Below, one piece after another: positions 55,503 to 64,000 of a DNA stretch of 64,000 nt. The stretch is taken from assembly GCA_016795325.1 (NCBI GenBank), contig JAEUHY010000015.1, forward strand, positions 248,001 to 312,000. Reading direction: 5' to 3'. Made by a program: the position numbers and the translations under genes. Positions within the stretch are counted from its first letter, which is position 1. The number at the start of each line of letters is the position of its first letter. The notes under the pieces are model-generated. The model was not told where the DNA came from, did no database searches, and worked only from the letters and a program-made list of their open reading frames with translations. Source of the stretch: Planctomycetota bacterium (GTDB taxonomy: Bacteria; Planctomycetota; UBA1135; GCA-002686595).

Positions 55503-56966
55503 CTACATGTGGTCGAGGAACCAGCGCGGCGCGAGTCCCATCACGAGCACCAGCGCAACGCACGCCGCGGACGCGAGCGTCGCCGGCAGTGCGATGGCGC
55601 GTGTGCTCGCCAGGGGTGAGTCTTCGCCCGGCTCCTGCATCCACATCGCGATGATCACGCGCAGGTAGTAGCCCAGCGCAACGACGCTCAGCAGCACGCC
55701 GACCACGGCCGCGGGGATCATCTCGGCGCGCACGGCGACCGAGAACACCATCCACTTGCCGAGGAATCCGCCCGTCGCCGGGATGCCGGCGAGCGAGAGC
55801 ATGAACACGGTGAGCGCCGCGGCCAGGTAGGGGCGGCGTTGGCCCAGTCCCTTGAGCCCTTCGAGCGTCGTCATGCGCTCGCCATCGCGCTCGAGCAGCG
55901 CGAGCACGCCGAACGCGCCGCCCGCGGTGGCCACGTAGGCCGCCATGTAGAACAGCGCCGCCTGCACCGCGCCGCCCTGCTTCGGATCGCCGGCCACGGC
56001 GCCTGCGATGCCGAGGAGCACGACTCCCGCGTGGGCGATGCCCGAGTACGCGAGCATGCGCTTGACGTCCTGCTGGACCAACGCGCCGAGGTTGCCGAGC
56101 GCCATGGTGATCAGGGCGATGATCGCCAGGCTCGTCGAGGTCGAACTGGGCAGGGCCAGCAGTGCGTTCAGCAGGAACGCGAAGGCCGCCGCCTTGGTGC
56201 CCGTCGCCATCAATCCCGTGACCGGAGTCGGGCTGCCCTCGTACACGTCGGGCACCCAGAGGTGGAACGGGAACACGCTGATCTTGAAGAACAGGCTGCC
56301 GGTGAGCATCGCCACGCCGACGAGCGCCATCGGACTCTCGAGGATCTTCGCGCGCGACGCGGGATCGGCGAACACGTCGAGCTTGAGCGTGCCGCTCACG
56401 GCGTAGATCAACGCCGAGCCGTACAGGAAGAAGCCCGCGGCGAACGCGCCGAGCAGGAAGTACTTCAGACCGGCTTCGACGGACTTGGCGCGGTTGCGTC
56501 GGAACGCCGCCAGCGCGTACAGCGGGATCGAAAGCAGCTCGAGTCCGATGAAGAACACGATCAGATCGCGCGCGCCGGCCATGAGCGACATGCCCAGGGC
56601 GCTGGCGAGCATCAGGACGTCGTGCTCGTTTTGGTGCGAGGCGTCCTCGTCGTAGTAGTGCCGGCTGAAGAGCCAGGCCAGGCCGACGCCGATCGTGAAG
56701 ATCACGCCCCACATCGCTGTGGTGCGGTCGGCGACGAACGTGCCGTCGAGGACCAGGCCGGGAACCGAGTCGCCCAGCAACATGCCCACGTTGAGTGCGG
56801 CCGCCGCGAGCAGCGTCAGCAGCACCAGCACGGCGCGCGCGACCTTTCCGAGCGGGAACAAACCCGCGACGAGCACGGCGAGAGCGCCGATGCCGAGTGC
56901 GAAGAGGGGCGCCAGCGCCGCGTAGGCCGCGTCACTGAACAGGGTCTTCAGGACCGAGGCATTCAT
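55503..56966 (-). CDS. nuoN: NADH-quinone oxidoreductase subunit N
   Basis: A proton-pumping membrane subunit of complex I. 487 aa with about 14 transmembrane helices and the antiporter-like core (LELLSIPLYALAAF, GLKYFLLGAFAAGFFLYG, FHLWVPDVYEGSPTPVT). Its ATG at 56966 overlaps the nuoM stop (ATGA). It is the last gene of the operon. Confidence 0.94.
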   Translation of the reverse strand: MNASVLKTLFSDAAYAALAPLFALGIGALAVLVAGLFPLGKVARAVLVLLTLLAAAALNVGMLLGDSVPGLVLDGTFVADRTTAMWGVIFTIGVGLAWLFSRHYYDEDASHQNEHDVLMLASALGMSLMAGARDLIVFFIGLELLSIPLYALAAFRRNRAKSVEAGLKYFLLGAFAAGFFLYGSALIYAVSGTLKLDVFADPASRAKILESPMALVGVAMLTGSLFFKISVFPFHLWVPDVYEGSPTPVTGLMATGTKAAAFAFLLNALLALPSSTSTSLAIIALITMALGNLGALVQQDVKRMLAYSGIAHAGVVLLGIAGAVAGDPKQGGAVQAALFYMAAYVATAGGAFGVLALLERDGERMTTLEGLKGLGQRRPYLAAALTVFMLSLAGIPATGGFLGKWMVFSVAVRAEMIPAAVVGVLLSVVALGYYLRVIIAMWMQEPGEDSPLASTRAIALPATLASAACVALVLVMGLAPRWFLDHM

Positions 56967-58528
56967 CGCGCGCTCTCCTCCCGCTGGCTGGCGGGTGCGG
57001 CCGGCGCCGCGTCGAGTCCAGCGAGCGCCGCGCGCCGCGCTTCGGCGATGCGCAGGTTGACCATCTCGATGGACGGTTGGGTCTTCGCCATGAAGGTGTT
57101 GGGACTCACGCCGAGCCAGACCACCAGCGCGACCAGGGGCAACATCAGTCCGATCTCACGCGCGTTCAGGTCGGTCAACTCGCGATTCTCGGGCTTGTCG
57201 AGCGCGCCGAACAACATGCGGCGCGTCGCCATGAGCATGTAGACGGCGCCGAAGATCACGCCGCTCAGTCCGACGATGGCCCACAGCGGCGAGGCTTGGA
57301 ACGCGCCGACCAGGACCAGGTACTCGCCGACGAAACCGTTGAGGCCCGGGAGGCCGACGCTCGAGAGCGTCGTGATCACCCAGAACAACGCGAACAGCGG
57401 CATGGCGACGGCGACGCCGCCGAAGGCGTCCAACGCGCGCGAGTGGCGCCGCTCGTAGATCATGCCGACGAGCAGGAAGAGCAGGCCGGTCGAGATGCCG
57501 TGGTTGACCATCTGCAGCATGCCGCCGTTGATGCCGGCCGGCGTGAGCGCGAACAGGCCGAGCACGACGTAGCCGAGGTGGCTCACCGACGAGCACGCGA
57601 TCAGGCGCTTGAGGTCGTCCTGAGCCCAGGCGAGCAACGCGCCGTACAGGATCCCGATGGCGCCGAGCGCCATCATCACGGGAGCGGCCTCGACCGCGGC
57701 GCCAGGCAGCATGTGGATGCAGAAGCGCACCAGTCCGTACGTGCCCATCTTGAGCAGCACGCCGGCGAGCACGACCGAACCCGACGTCGGCGCCTCGGTG
57801 TGCGCGTCCGGCAGCCAGGTGTGGAACGGCAGCAGCGGCACCTTGATCCCGAAGGCCAGCGCGAACGCTGCGAAGAGCCACAGCTGCTCCGTCAGCGGCG
57901 CGCGGCACAGGATGTTGATCAACTCGAAGACGTCGCTCGTCCCGCGCGTCCACAGGATCCAGATGATGGCGACCATCATCACGAGCGATCCGGCGAGCGT
58001 GTAGAGGAAGAACTTGACCGTCGCGTACAGCCGGCGCTCGCCGCCCCAGATCCCGATCAGGAAGTACAGCGGGATGAGGCTGATCTCCCAGAAGAAGTAG
58101 AACAGGACCAGGTCGAGCGCGAGGAACGTTCCGAGCATGCCCGTCTGCATGACGAGCATCCACACCATGAACTCCTTGACGCGCTTGTGGACGTGTCCCC
58201 AGGTCGAGAGGATCACGATCGGCATCAGCACCGCCGTGAGCGTGACCATCAGCAGCGAGACGCCGTCGAGGCCGAGCTTGAAGTTCACCGCTGTGTCGGC
58301 GCCGTAGGAACTCGGCAGCGAGAACCACGGCAGCTCGAACAGGAACCGCCCCTGGTCGGAGCCGCTGTCGCCGTAGGCCAGGAACAACCGCACGCCGAGC
58401 GCGGCGACCACCAACGTGGTGGCGAGCGCCGCGAGACGTTGGAGTCGCTCCGCGCCCTTGGGCGTGAAGGCGATCGCCAGCGCGCCCAGGAGCGGCAGGA
58501 ACGTCAGAAGGACGAGTTCGTACTGCAT
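56963..58528 (-). CDS. nuoM: NADH-quinone oxidoreductase subunit M
   Basis: A proton-pumping membrane subunit. 521 aa with about 14 helices. The family stretches LFYFFWEISLIPLYFLIGIWG and LPFHTWLPDAHTEAPTSGSV carry the conserved Glu and the transport channel residues, followed by KMGTYGLVRF. It starts at ATG 58528, 10 bp after the nuoL stop. The C-terminal tail is Ala-rich. Confidence 0.95.
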   Translation of the reverse strand: MQYELVLLTFLPLLGALAIAFTPKGAERLQRLAALATTLVVAALGVRLFLAYGDSGSDQGRFLFELPWFSLPSSYGADTAVNFKLGLDGVSLLMVTLTAVLMPIVILSTWGHVHKRVKEFMVWMLVMQTGMLGTFLALDLVLFYFFWEISLIPLYFLIGIWGGERRLYATVKFFLYTLAGSLVMMVAIIWILWTRGTSDVFELINILCRAPLTEQLWLFAAFALAFGIKVPLLPFHTWLPDAHTEAPTSGSVVLAGVLLKMGTYGLVRFCIHMLPGAAVEAAPVMMALGAIGILYGALLAWAQDDLKRLIACSSVSHLGYVVLGLFALTPAGINGGMLQMVNHGISTGLLFLLVGMIYERRHSRALDAFGGVAVAMPLFALFWVITTLSSVGLPGLNGFVGEYLVLVGAFQASPLWAIVGLSGVIFGAVYMLMATRRMLFGALDKPENRELTDLNAREIGLMLPLVALVVWLGVSPNTFMAKTQPSIEMVNLRIAEARRAALAGLDAAPAAPASQREESAR

Positions 58529-58538
58529 GGGCGTCGGC

Positions 58539-60554
58539 TCAGCTCCACATCCACCAGAGCGAAATCACGGCTGCGCCGCCGCCCATCCACAGCGCGTAGG
58601 CGTCGAGTTGCCCCGAGGCCATGCCGCGCGCGCGAAGGGCGAGATTCTTCGCCAAGCTGCCCGCGCCGTTCACCAGGCCATCGATGACCACTTGGTCGAC
58701 GATGAAGCGCACGACGAAGGCGAACACACGCAGCGGCAGAATCACCACGCGGCTGTACGCGCTGTCGATCGACCAGGCATCGCCGAGGAACGCCGCGACG
58801 CCGGGCGCTCCGCGACCGATGGCGAGGTCGGGCTCGGGGCCGGCAGCGTAGGTGCGGAAGCCTGTGTGCGCGAAGGCCAGCGCCACCGCGGCGCCCAGGC
58901 CGAGCAGCACCCACTCGGTGGCATGCGACAGATGCTCGTGCGGGTGCAGTTGGTTGAGGATCGCGACGCCCGGCGCGACCACGGGCGCGAGCCAATCGTT
59001 GAGCGCGTGTGCGGCGTGGAACACCGGCGGCAGGCCGAGCACGCCGCCCAGCACGGAGAGCACCGCGAGCACCATCAGCGGCACGGTCATCACCGCGGGC
59101 GACTCGTGCGGGTGCACGTGGTGGTGGTCGAAACGCTCGGGCCCGAAGAAGGTGAGCGCGACCATGCGCCAGGTGTAGTAGGCGGTCATGGCCGCCGTCA
59201 GCACGCCGACGATCCAGAACGCGTAGTACACGCCGCCCGAGTTGAAGGTGTGGGCGAGGATCTCGTCCTTCGAGAAGAAGCCGCTCATCAGCGGCAGACC
59301 CGAGAGCGCCGCGGCCCCGGCCAGGAACGTCGCGAACGTCTGCGGCATGTGTTTGCGCAGGCCGCCCATCTTGTGCATGTCCTGTTCCTCGTGCATGCCG
59401 TGGATCACCGAACCGGCGCCGAGGAATAGCAGCGCCTTGAAGAAGGCGTGCGTCACAAGGTGGAACACCGCGGCGCCGAACGCGCCCGTGCCCAGGCCGA
59501 GGAACATGTAGCCGAGCTGGCTGACCGTCGAGTAGGCCAGCACCTTCTTGATGTCGCGCTGCACCAGCGCGGTCGAACCGCCGATCAAGGCCGTCGCGAC
59601 GCCGACGCCGCTGATCAGCGTCATCACCGCCGGGCTGGACGCGAACAGCGGATTGAGCCGCACCACCAGGTAGATGCCCGAGGTGACCATCGTCGCCGCG
59701 TGGATCAGCGCCGAGACCGGCGTCGGGCCGGCCATCGCATCGGGCAGCCACGTGAACAGCGGCATCTGCGCCGACTTGCCGCAGCATCCGCCGAACAGGA
59801 ACAGGGCGGCGAGCGCGATGTTGAGCTTGACGTTCTCGTCGATGGCGTCGAGTCGGAAGTCCGAGCCCATGCGCGCGACGATCTCGTGCATGTCGAGCGT
59901 GCCGAACAGGCGCAGCAGCAGGAAGCTGCCGATCAGGAAGCACGCGTCACCGACGCGGTTGGTGATGAACGCCTTCTGCGCCGCCTCCGCCGGCCAGCCC
60001 TTCTCGTACCAGAAGCCGATCAGGAGGTACGAGCACAGGCCGACACCTTCCCAGCCGACGAACACGCCCAGGAGCGAGCTCGACAGCACGAGCATCAGCA
60101 TCGCGAACACGAACAGGTTGAGGTACGCGAAGAACTTCGCGTAGCCCGCGTCACCCTTCATGTAGCCCGAGGCGTAGATGTGGATCAGCAGGCCGACGCC
60201 CGTGATGACCAGGCCCAGCGTGCTCGAGAGCGGGTCGAGCACCAGGCGCAGGTCGACGTCGAACCACGGCTGGCGCGGATCGCCGACGGTGATCCACTCC
60301 CAAGCCGGCGAGTTCAGCACCCGCGCGGCGGCGTCGAGCGCGCGCAGGTCGAGGAAGCCCTTGACGGCCAGCGCGAGCGCGCCGGCCATCGCCGCGCAGG
60401 CGATCAGCGGAGCAAGGCCCGCCAAGCCCTTGGCCTGGGGATCGCGCTTACGCGCGGAGAGAGTGGCGAGGTGGAGTGCGCCGCACAACGCGCTGCCGAT
60501 GAGCGGCAGCAGCGGAATCCACCACAGCCAGGCGTGGGACGGGGGAGGGAGCAT
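58539..60554 (-). CDS. nuoL: NADH-quinone oxidoreductase subunit L
   Basis: The distal proton-pumping subunit, with a long amphipathic C-terminal helix. 671 aa with about 16 helices. It has VGWEGVGLCSYLLIGFWYEK near the first channel, FTWLPDAMAGPTPVSALIHAATMVTSG, and a His-rich loop (ERFDHHHVHPHE) near 475. It starts at ATG 60554, four bases from the nuoK stop. Confidence 0.95.
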   Translation of the reverse strand: MLPPPSHAWLWWIPLLPLIGSALCGALHLATLSARKRDPQAKGLAGLAPLIACAAMAGALALAVKGFLDLRALDAAARVLNSPAWEWITVGDPRQPWFDVDLRLVLDPLSSTLGLVITGVGLLIHIYASGYMKGDAGYAKFFAYLNLFVFAMLMLVLSSSLLGVFVGWEGVGLCSYLLIGFWYEKGWPAEAAQKAFITNRVGDACFLIGSFLLLRLFGTLDMHEIVARMGSDFRLDAIDENVKLNIALAALFLFGGCCGKSAQMPLFTWLPDAMAGPTPVSALIHAATMVTSGIYLVVRLNPLFASSPAVMTLISGVGVATALIGGSTALVQRDIKKVLAYSTVSQLGYMFLGLGTGAFGAAVFHLVTHAFFKALLFLGAGSVIHGMHEEQDMHKMGGLRKHMPQTFATFLAGAAALSGLPLMSGFFSKDEILAHTFNSGGVYYAFWIVGVLTAAMTAYYTWRMVALTFFGPERFDHHHVHPHESPAVMTVPLMVLAVLSVLGGVLGLPPVFHAAHALNDWLAPVVAPGVAILNQLHPHEHLSHATEWVLLGLGAAVALAFAHTGFRTYAAGPEPDLAIGRGAPGVAAFLGDAWSIDSAYSRVVILPLRVFAFVVRFIVDQVVIDGLVNGAGSLAKNLALRARGMASGQLDAYALWMGGGAAVISLWWMWS

Positions 60555-60557
60555 CGA

Positions 60558-60874
60558 CTAGCCCTTCATCTCGCTGGCCGAGTCGCTCTCGACCGATTGC
60601 TTGAGGCGGTACAGCGCGATCACGAGCGCCAGTCCGACAGCGGCCTCGGCCGCCGCGACAGTGATCACGAAGATCGAGAACACGGGGCCCTGCACGTCGA
60701 GCGCCTCGGGGGTGCTGTGCATGCGGCTGGCGGCCAGGAAGGCGAGGTTCGCCGCGTTGAGCATCAGCTCGACGCACATCAACGTGACGATCACGTTGCG
60801 GCGCACGAGGAACCCCAGCACTCCGAGCGAGAACAGCCCGGCCGAGAGGAAGAACAGGTGTTCGCTGGGGACGT

Positions 60875-60878
<4 letters not shown>
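60558..60878 (-). CDS. nuoK: NADH-quinone oxidoreductase subunit K
   Basis: A small membrane subunit. 106 aa with three transmembrane helices. The conserved acidic residues are in CVELMLNAANLAF and in the third helix, AEAAVGLALVIALYR. GTG 60878 overlaps the nuoJ stop (GTGA). Confidence 0.95.
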
Positions 60879-61401
<523 letters not shown>

Positions 61402-61405
<4 letters not shown>

Positions 61406-61917
61406 GCCTGCGTCCTCCGCCAGCGCTTGTTGATCTTGTAGACGTAGTCGATGCGCGGCTGGAGCGCGGACTTGGGCCGCTTGAGCTTCTCCATGTCGTA
61501 GATCAGGCCGCGGCGCGTGTAGTCGGCGAGCTCGAGCTCGTTCGACATGAAGATCGCGTCCTTCGGGCAAGCCTCTTCGCAGAAGCCGCACAGGATGCAG
61601 CGCAGCATGTCGATCTCGAAGCGCTTGGGCTCGCGCTCGATCTGTCGATCGGTCTCGCCGCCGTCGATGGTGATCGCGTACGCCGGGCAGGCGATCTCGC
61701 ACATGCCGCACGACACGCACGCGATGTTGCCGTCGTCCTTCACCACCAAGCGCGGCTGGCCGCGCGTCACCTCATCGGTGGGGAGCGGCTCTTCCGGGTA
61801 TTGGCGCGTGATCGGCTTCTCGAAGAACTTGCGGAACGTGATCGAGAGCCCGCGGAAGATCTCGGGCAGGTAGAGCCGCTCGGCGAGCGTGAGTTCCTTG
61901 CGCTGGACGATGACCAT
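61402..61917 (-). CDS. nuoI: NADH-quinone oxidoreductase subunit I (2 x [4Fe-4S])
   Basis: A peripheral subunit carrying the two clusters that pass electrons to the quinone-site cluster. 171 aa with two C-x2-C-x2-C-x3-C-P motifs: CVSCGMCEIACP and CILCGFCEEACP. It starts at ATG 61917, one base after the nuoH stop. Confidence 0.95.
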
Positions 61918-61918
61918 G

Positions 61919-62932
61919 TCAGTGCGCTCCGAAAGCGATGAAGCCGCCGGTGATGAGCAGGTTGGCGAGCGCGAGCGGCAGGAACACCTTCCACCCCAGC
62001 CGCATCAGTTGGTCGAAGCGCATGCGCGGCAGCGACCAGCGGACCCACAGGAAGAGGAACAGGAAGAAGCCCGCCTTGAGGCAGAACGCCGCGATGCCGA
62101 CGAACCAGGGGGCTTCGGGCCAGAAGGGCACCGACGGGCCACCGAGGAACAGCGTCGCGTTGAGGCACGAGAGCACGGTCATCGCGCAGTACTCGCCCAG
62201 GAAGTACAGGGCGAAGCGCATGGCGCTGTACTCGGTGTGGAATCCGCCGACGAGCTCGGGCTCGCACTCCGCGAAGTCGAACGGATGGCGGTTGGTCTCC
62301 GCGAACATCGTGATCGTGAACAGCACGAACGCGAGCGGTTGCGTCCAGATGTTCCACTCGCCGACGTGCTGCTGGTTCTCGCTGATCGTGCGCAGGTTGA
62401 GCGTGCCCTCGAGCGCGACCACGGCGAGGATCGTCAGGATCAGCGTCAGCTCGTAACTGATCATCTGCGCCGAGGCGCGCAGTCCGCCGAGCAGCGAGTA
62501 CTTCGAGTTCGAAGCCCAGCCGCCGAGGATCACGCCGTAGATCGACAGCCCCGAGAAGGCGAGCAGGAACAGGACGCCGATGTCGACGTCGGCGATCGAG
62601 AGCGGAATCGAGTACTCGCCTAGCACCACGGTGCCGCCGATCGGGATCACCGCCATGGTGAGCATCGCGGGCGCGGCCGAGAGCGCCGGAGCGAGGCGGA
62701 ACATGAACTTGTTCGCACCCGCCGGGATCAGCTCTTCCTTGAAGATGAACTTCACGCCGTCCGCCAGCGGCTGGAGCAGGCCGAACGGCCCGACGCGGTT
62801 GGGCCCGATGCGGTACTGCATCCAGGCCGAGACCTTGCGTTCGGCGAGCGACATCAGCGCCGCCGTGCTGACCAGGCCGCCGAAGATCACGACGATCTTC
62901 ACCAGCCAGATCAGCGGTAGAGGAACTTCCAT
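61919..62932 (-). CDS. nuoH: NADH-quinone oxidoreductase subunit H
   Basis: A membrane subunit forming part of the quinone chamber. 337 aa with about eight helices. It has AERKVSAWMQYRIGPNRVGPFGLLQPLADGVK spread across the first loop, and TNRHPFDFAECEPELVGGF with the conserved acidic residues. ATG 62932 (MEVPLPLIWLV) is the family-like start. It lies about 100 bp after nuoG. Confidence 0.95.
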   Translation of the reverse strand: MEVPLPLIWLVKIVVIFGGLVSTAALMSLAERKVSAWMQYRIGPNRVGPFGLLQPLADGVKFIFKEELIPAGANKFMFRLAPALSAAPAMLTMAVIPIGGTVVLGEYSIPLSIADVDIGVLFLLAFSGLSIYGVILGGWASNSKYSLLGGLRASAQMISYELTLILTILAVVALEGTLNLRTISENQQHVGEWNIWTQPLAFVLFTITMFAETNRHPFDFAECEPELVGGFHTEYSAMRFALYFLGEYCAMTVLSCLNATLFLGGPSVPFWPEAPWFVGIAAFCLKAGFFLFLFLWVRWSLPRMRFDQLMRLGWKVFLPLALANLLITGGFIAFGAH

Positions 62933-63036
62933 GGTCCGGTGCTCGGGGAGGGCGTGCACGCGTCCGCTTCAAGCGGACGCACGTGCAAGGGGATGTGCGG
63001 GACGCGGTGGGGGAGGTGGTGGGGCGGTGCGCGCGC

Positions 63037-64000
63037 TCAGCGTGCGGCGGGGGCGCGGCAGTGCTCGAGCAATTCGCGCAGGGTGCGATCCAGCGGCGCC
63101 ACGCCCGCGGGTGCGGGAACGGCGACGTTCAGCACGCCGACGTGTCCGTCGACGTTGATCCACTGGCCGGACTTCTCGACGTGGGTCGGGACTCCGAGCG
63201 CGGCGTCGAGCGCGGCGAGGTCGTGGGCGACCACGTCGAGCACGACCAGACGCGCCGCGGTCGTCAGCTTGGCGAGTTCGGCGACGCCCAGCAGCGCCTG
63301 GACGCGCTCGCCGACGAGCAGCGCCGCACTTGCGGAGGCGAGCTCGGTCAGCGCGGCCGCCGGCTCGATCGGTGCGATGCCGAGGTCGCTCAGTCCGCGA
63401 CGATTGGGGCACGGATCTCCGGTGTGGAGCAGGTCGTCCTTGAGGTTGTTCGGCGCGGGCGACACGAAGCGCGGCGCGACTCCCAGGCTCGCGCACAGCT
63501 CGAGCGCTGCGCGCGCTTCTTCCTGGGTGACGAAGGGCGACAGCAGCACGAGCGGCTTGGAACTCGCGCGCAGCAGATCGGCGATCTCGGCGAGCGCCGA
63601 CTCGAGTTCGACGCGCTCCAGTCCGTTGTACCCGCGGATGGTGGCGCCGATGAGGCGGCCGCCGACGATGCTCCCCTCGGGAGGCAGCGGCTGCGTGACG
63701 GGCGCGTAGGCGAAGCGGCCGACATCGCACATCCAGTGCTGGTTGACCTGCGGGTTGTAGCGCGGGCGGAAGCGCTTGACCTCTTTGCCACGCAGCGCTT
63801 CGACGGTGATCGAGCAACCGCGCGAGCATTCGGCGCAGGTCGAGAGCGTCTTGGAGAGGTTCCACACGCGCGCCTGGAAGCGGAACGGCTTGAGCGTGAG
63901 CGCGCCCACGGGGCAGATGTCGGCGATGTTGCCCTGGTAGTTTCCGCTGAGCGGCTTGTCCGCGAAGGTCGCGATCGTCGAGCGCGAACCCAGGCCGCTG
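63037..64000 (-). CDS. nuoG: NADH-quinone oxidoreductase subunit G, 5' truncated by the window
   Basis: The C-terminal 320 or so residues of NuoG. The frame is open to the window end (64000). It starts mid-protein with SGNYQGNIADICPVGALTLKPFRFQAR and continues with STCAECSRGCSITVE, the cysteine pattern of the C-x2-C-x3-C cluster domain. The Mop-type region after it is short (about 230 residues) and lacks the long tail of E. coli NuoG. No molybdopterin is expected. This is the compact NuoG type found in several phyla. The upstream nuoE/F part is outside the window. Confidence 0.9.
   Translation of the reverse strand, partial: SGLGSRSTIATFADKPLSGNYQGNIADICPVGALTLKPFRFQARVWNLSKTLSTCAECSRGCSITVEALRGKEVKRFRPRYNPQVNQHWMCDVGRFAYAPVTQPLPPEGSIVGGRLIGATIRGYNGLERVELESALAEIADLLRASSKPLVLLSPFVTQEEARAALELCASLGVAPRFVSPAPNNLKDDLLHTGDPCPNRRGLSDLGIAPIEPAAALTELASASAALLVGERVQALLGVAELAKLTTAARLVVLDVVAHDLAALDAALGVPTHVEKSGQWINVDGHVGVLNVAVPAPAGVAPLDRTLRELLEHCRAPAAR

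Overview
The window is very GC-rich, gene-dense DNA from a two-membrane (LptE, lipoproteins, AsmA-like protein), respiring (complex I) bacterium. Many GTG starts, stop/start overlaps of 1-8 nt, an FGE-type sulfatase-modifying domain, HEAT/VWA and EF-hand proteins, and an ECF sigma factor together suggest a high-GC planctomycete-like lineage. That placement is inference; no 16S gene is present. No tRNA, CRISPR array or intact transposase gene was recognised.

Left part (0.3-11.1 kb, minus strand): one long operon headed by a GbsR/MarR-like regulator. It encodes a FabF-type ketosynthase, an acyl carrier protein, two CrtI/phytoene-desaturase-like FAD oxidoreductases, a FabZ-like dehydratase, a FabI-like enoyl reductase, a phosphopantetheinyl transferase, and then OleB, OleC, a 29-codon coupled ORF and OleD. 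OleB/C/D are the late enzymes of head-to-head olefin (beta-lactone) biosynthesis, but the first enzyme, OleA, is not here. The operon looks like a dedicated lipid or hydrocarbon pathway combining a private type II fatty-acid synthase, desaturases and olefin-forming enzymes.

11-24 kb: an EF-hand protein, a Lon protease, a DegT-type aminotransferase, an HEXXH protein, an M1 aminopeptidase with a coupled ferritin-like protein, a 278-bp MITE-like element, and an AhpD/peroxidase-related gene whose catalytic second cysteine is an in-frame TGA followed by a SECIS-like hairpin. This is a strong selenoprotein candidate that ordinary gene calling would cut in two. Then come a small Sm-like protein, a Nudix protein and RNase P RNA.

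24-40 kb: a HEAT/coiled-coil/VWA protein, a short repeat-bearing spacer, an alpha/beta-hydrolase lacking its nucleophile, RuvX, ManC and a giant AsmA-like protein. An envelope/repair operon follows (CorC-like, RecO, BamD-like lipoprotein, LptE), then FtsH with a strong terminator.

40-55 kb: an ECF sigma factor, histidine degradation genes hutI-ftcD followed by three envelope/sugar-related genes (secreted protein, polytopic GT-C-like protein, degenerate GH38), an EamA exporter, a secreted WVPGHW-repeat protein, an MFS-spermidine-synthase fusion with a class V aminotransferase, a thioredoxin-like protein and a PilZ protein. 55.5-64 kb: the complex I operon nuoGHIJKLMN, with nuoG running off the right edge.
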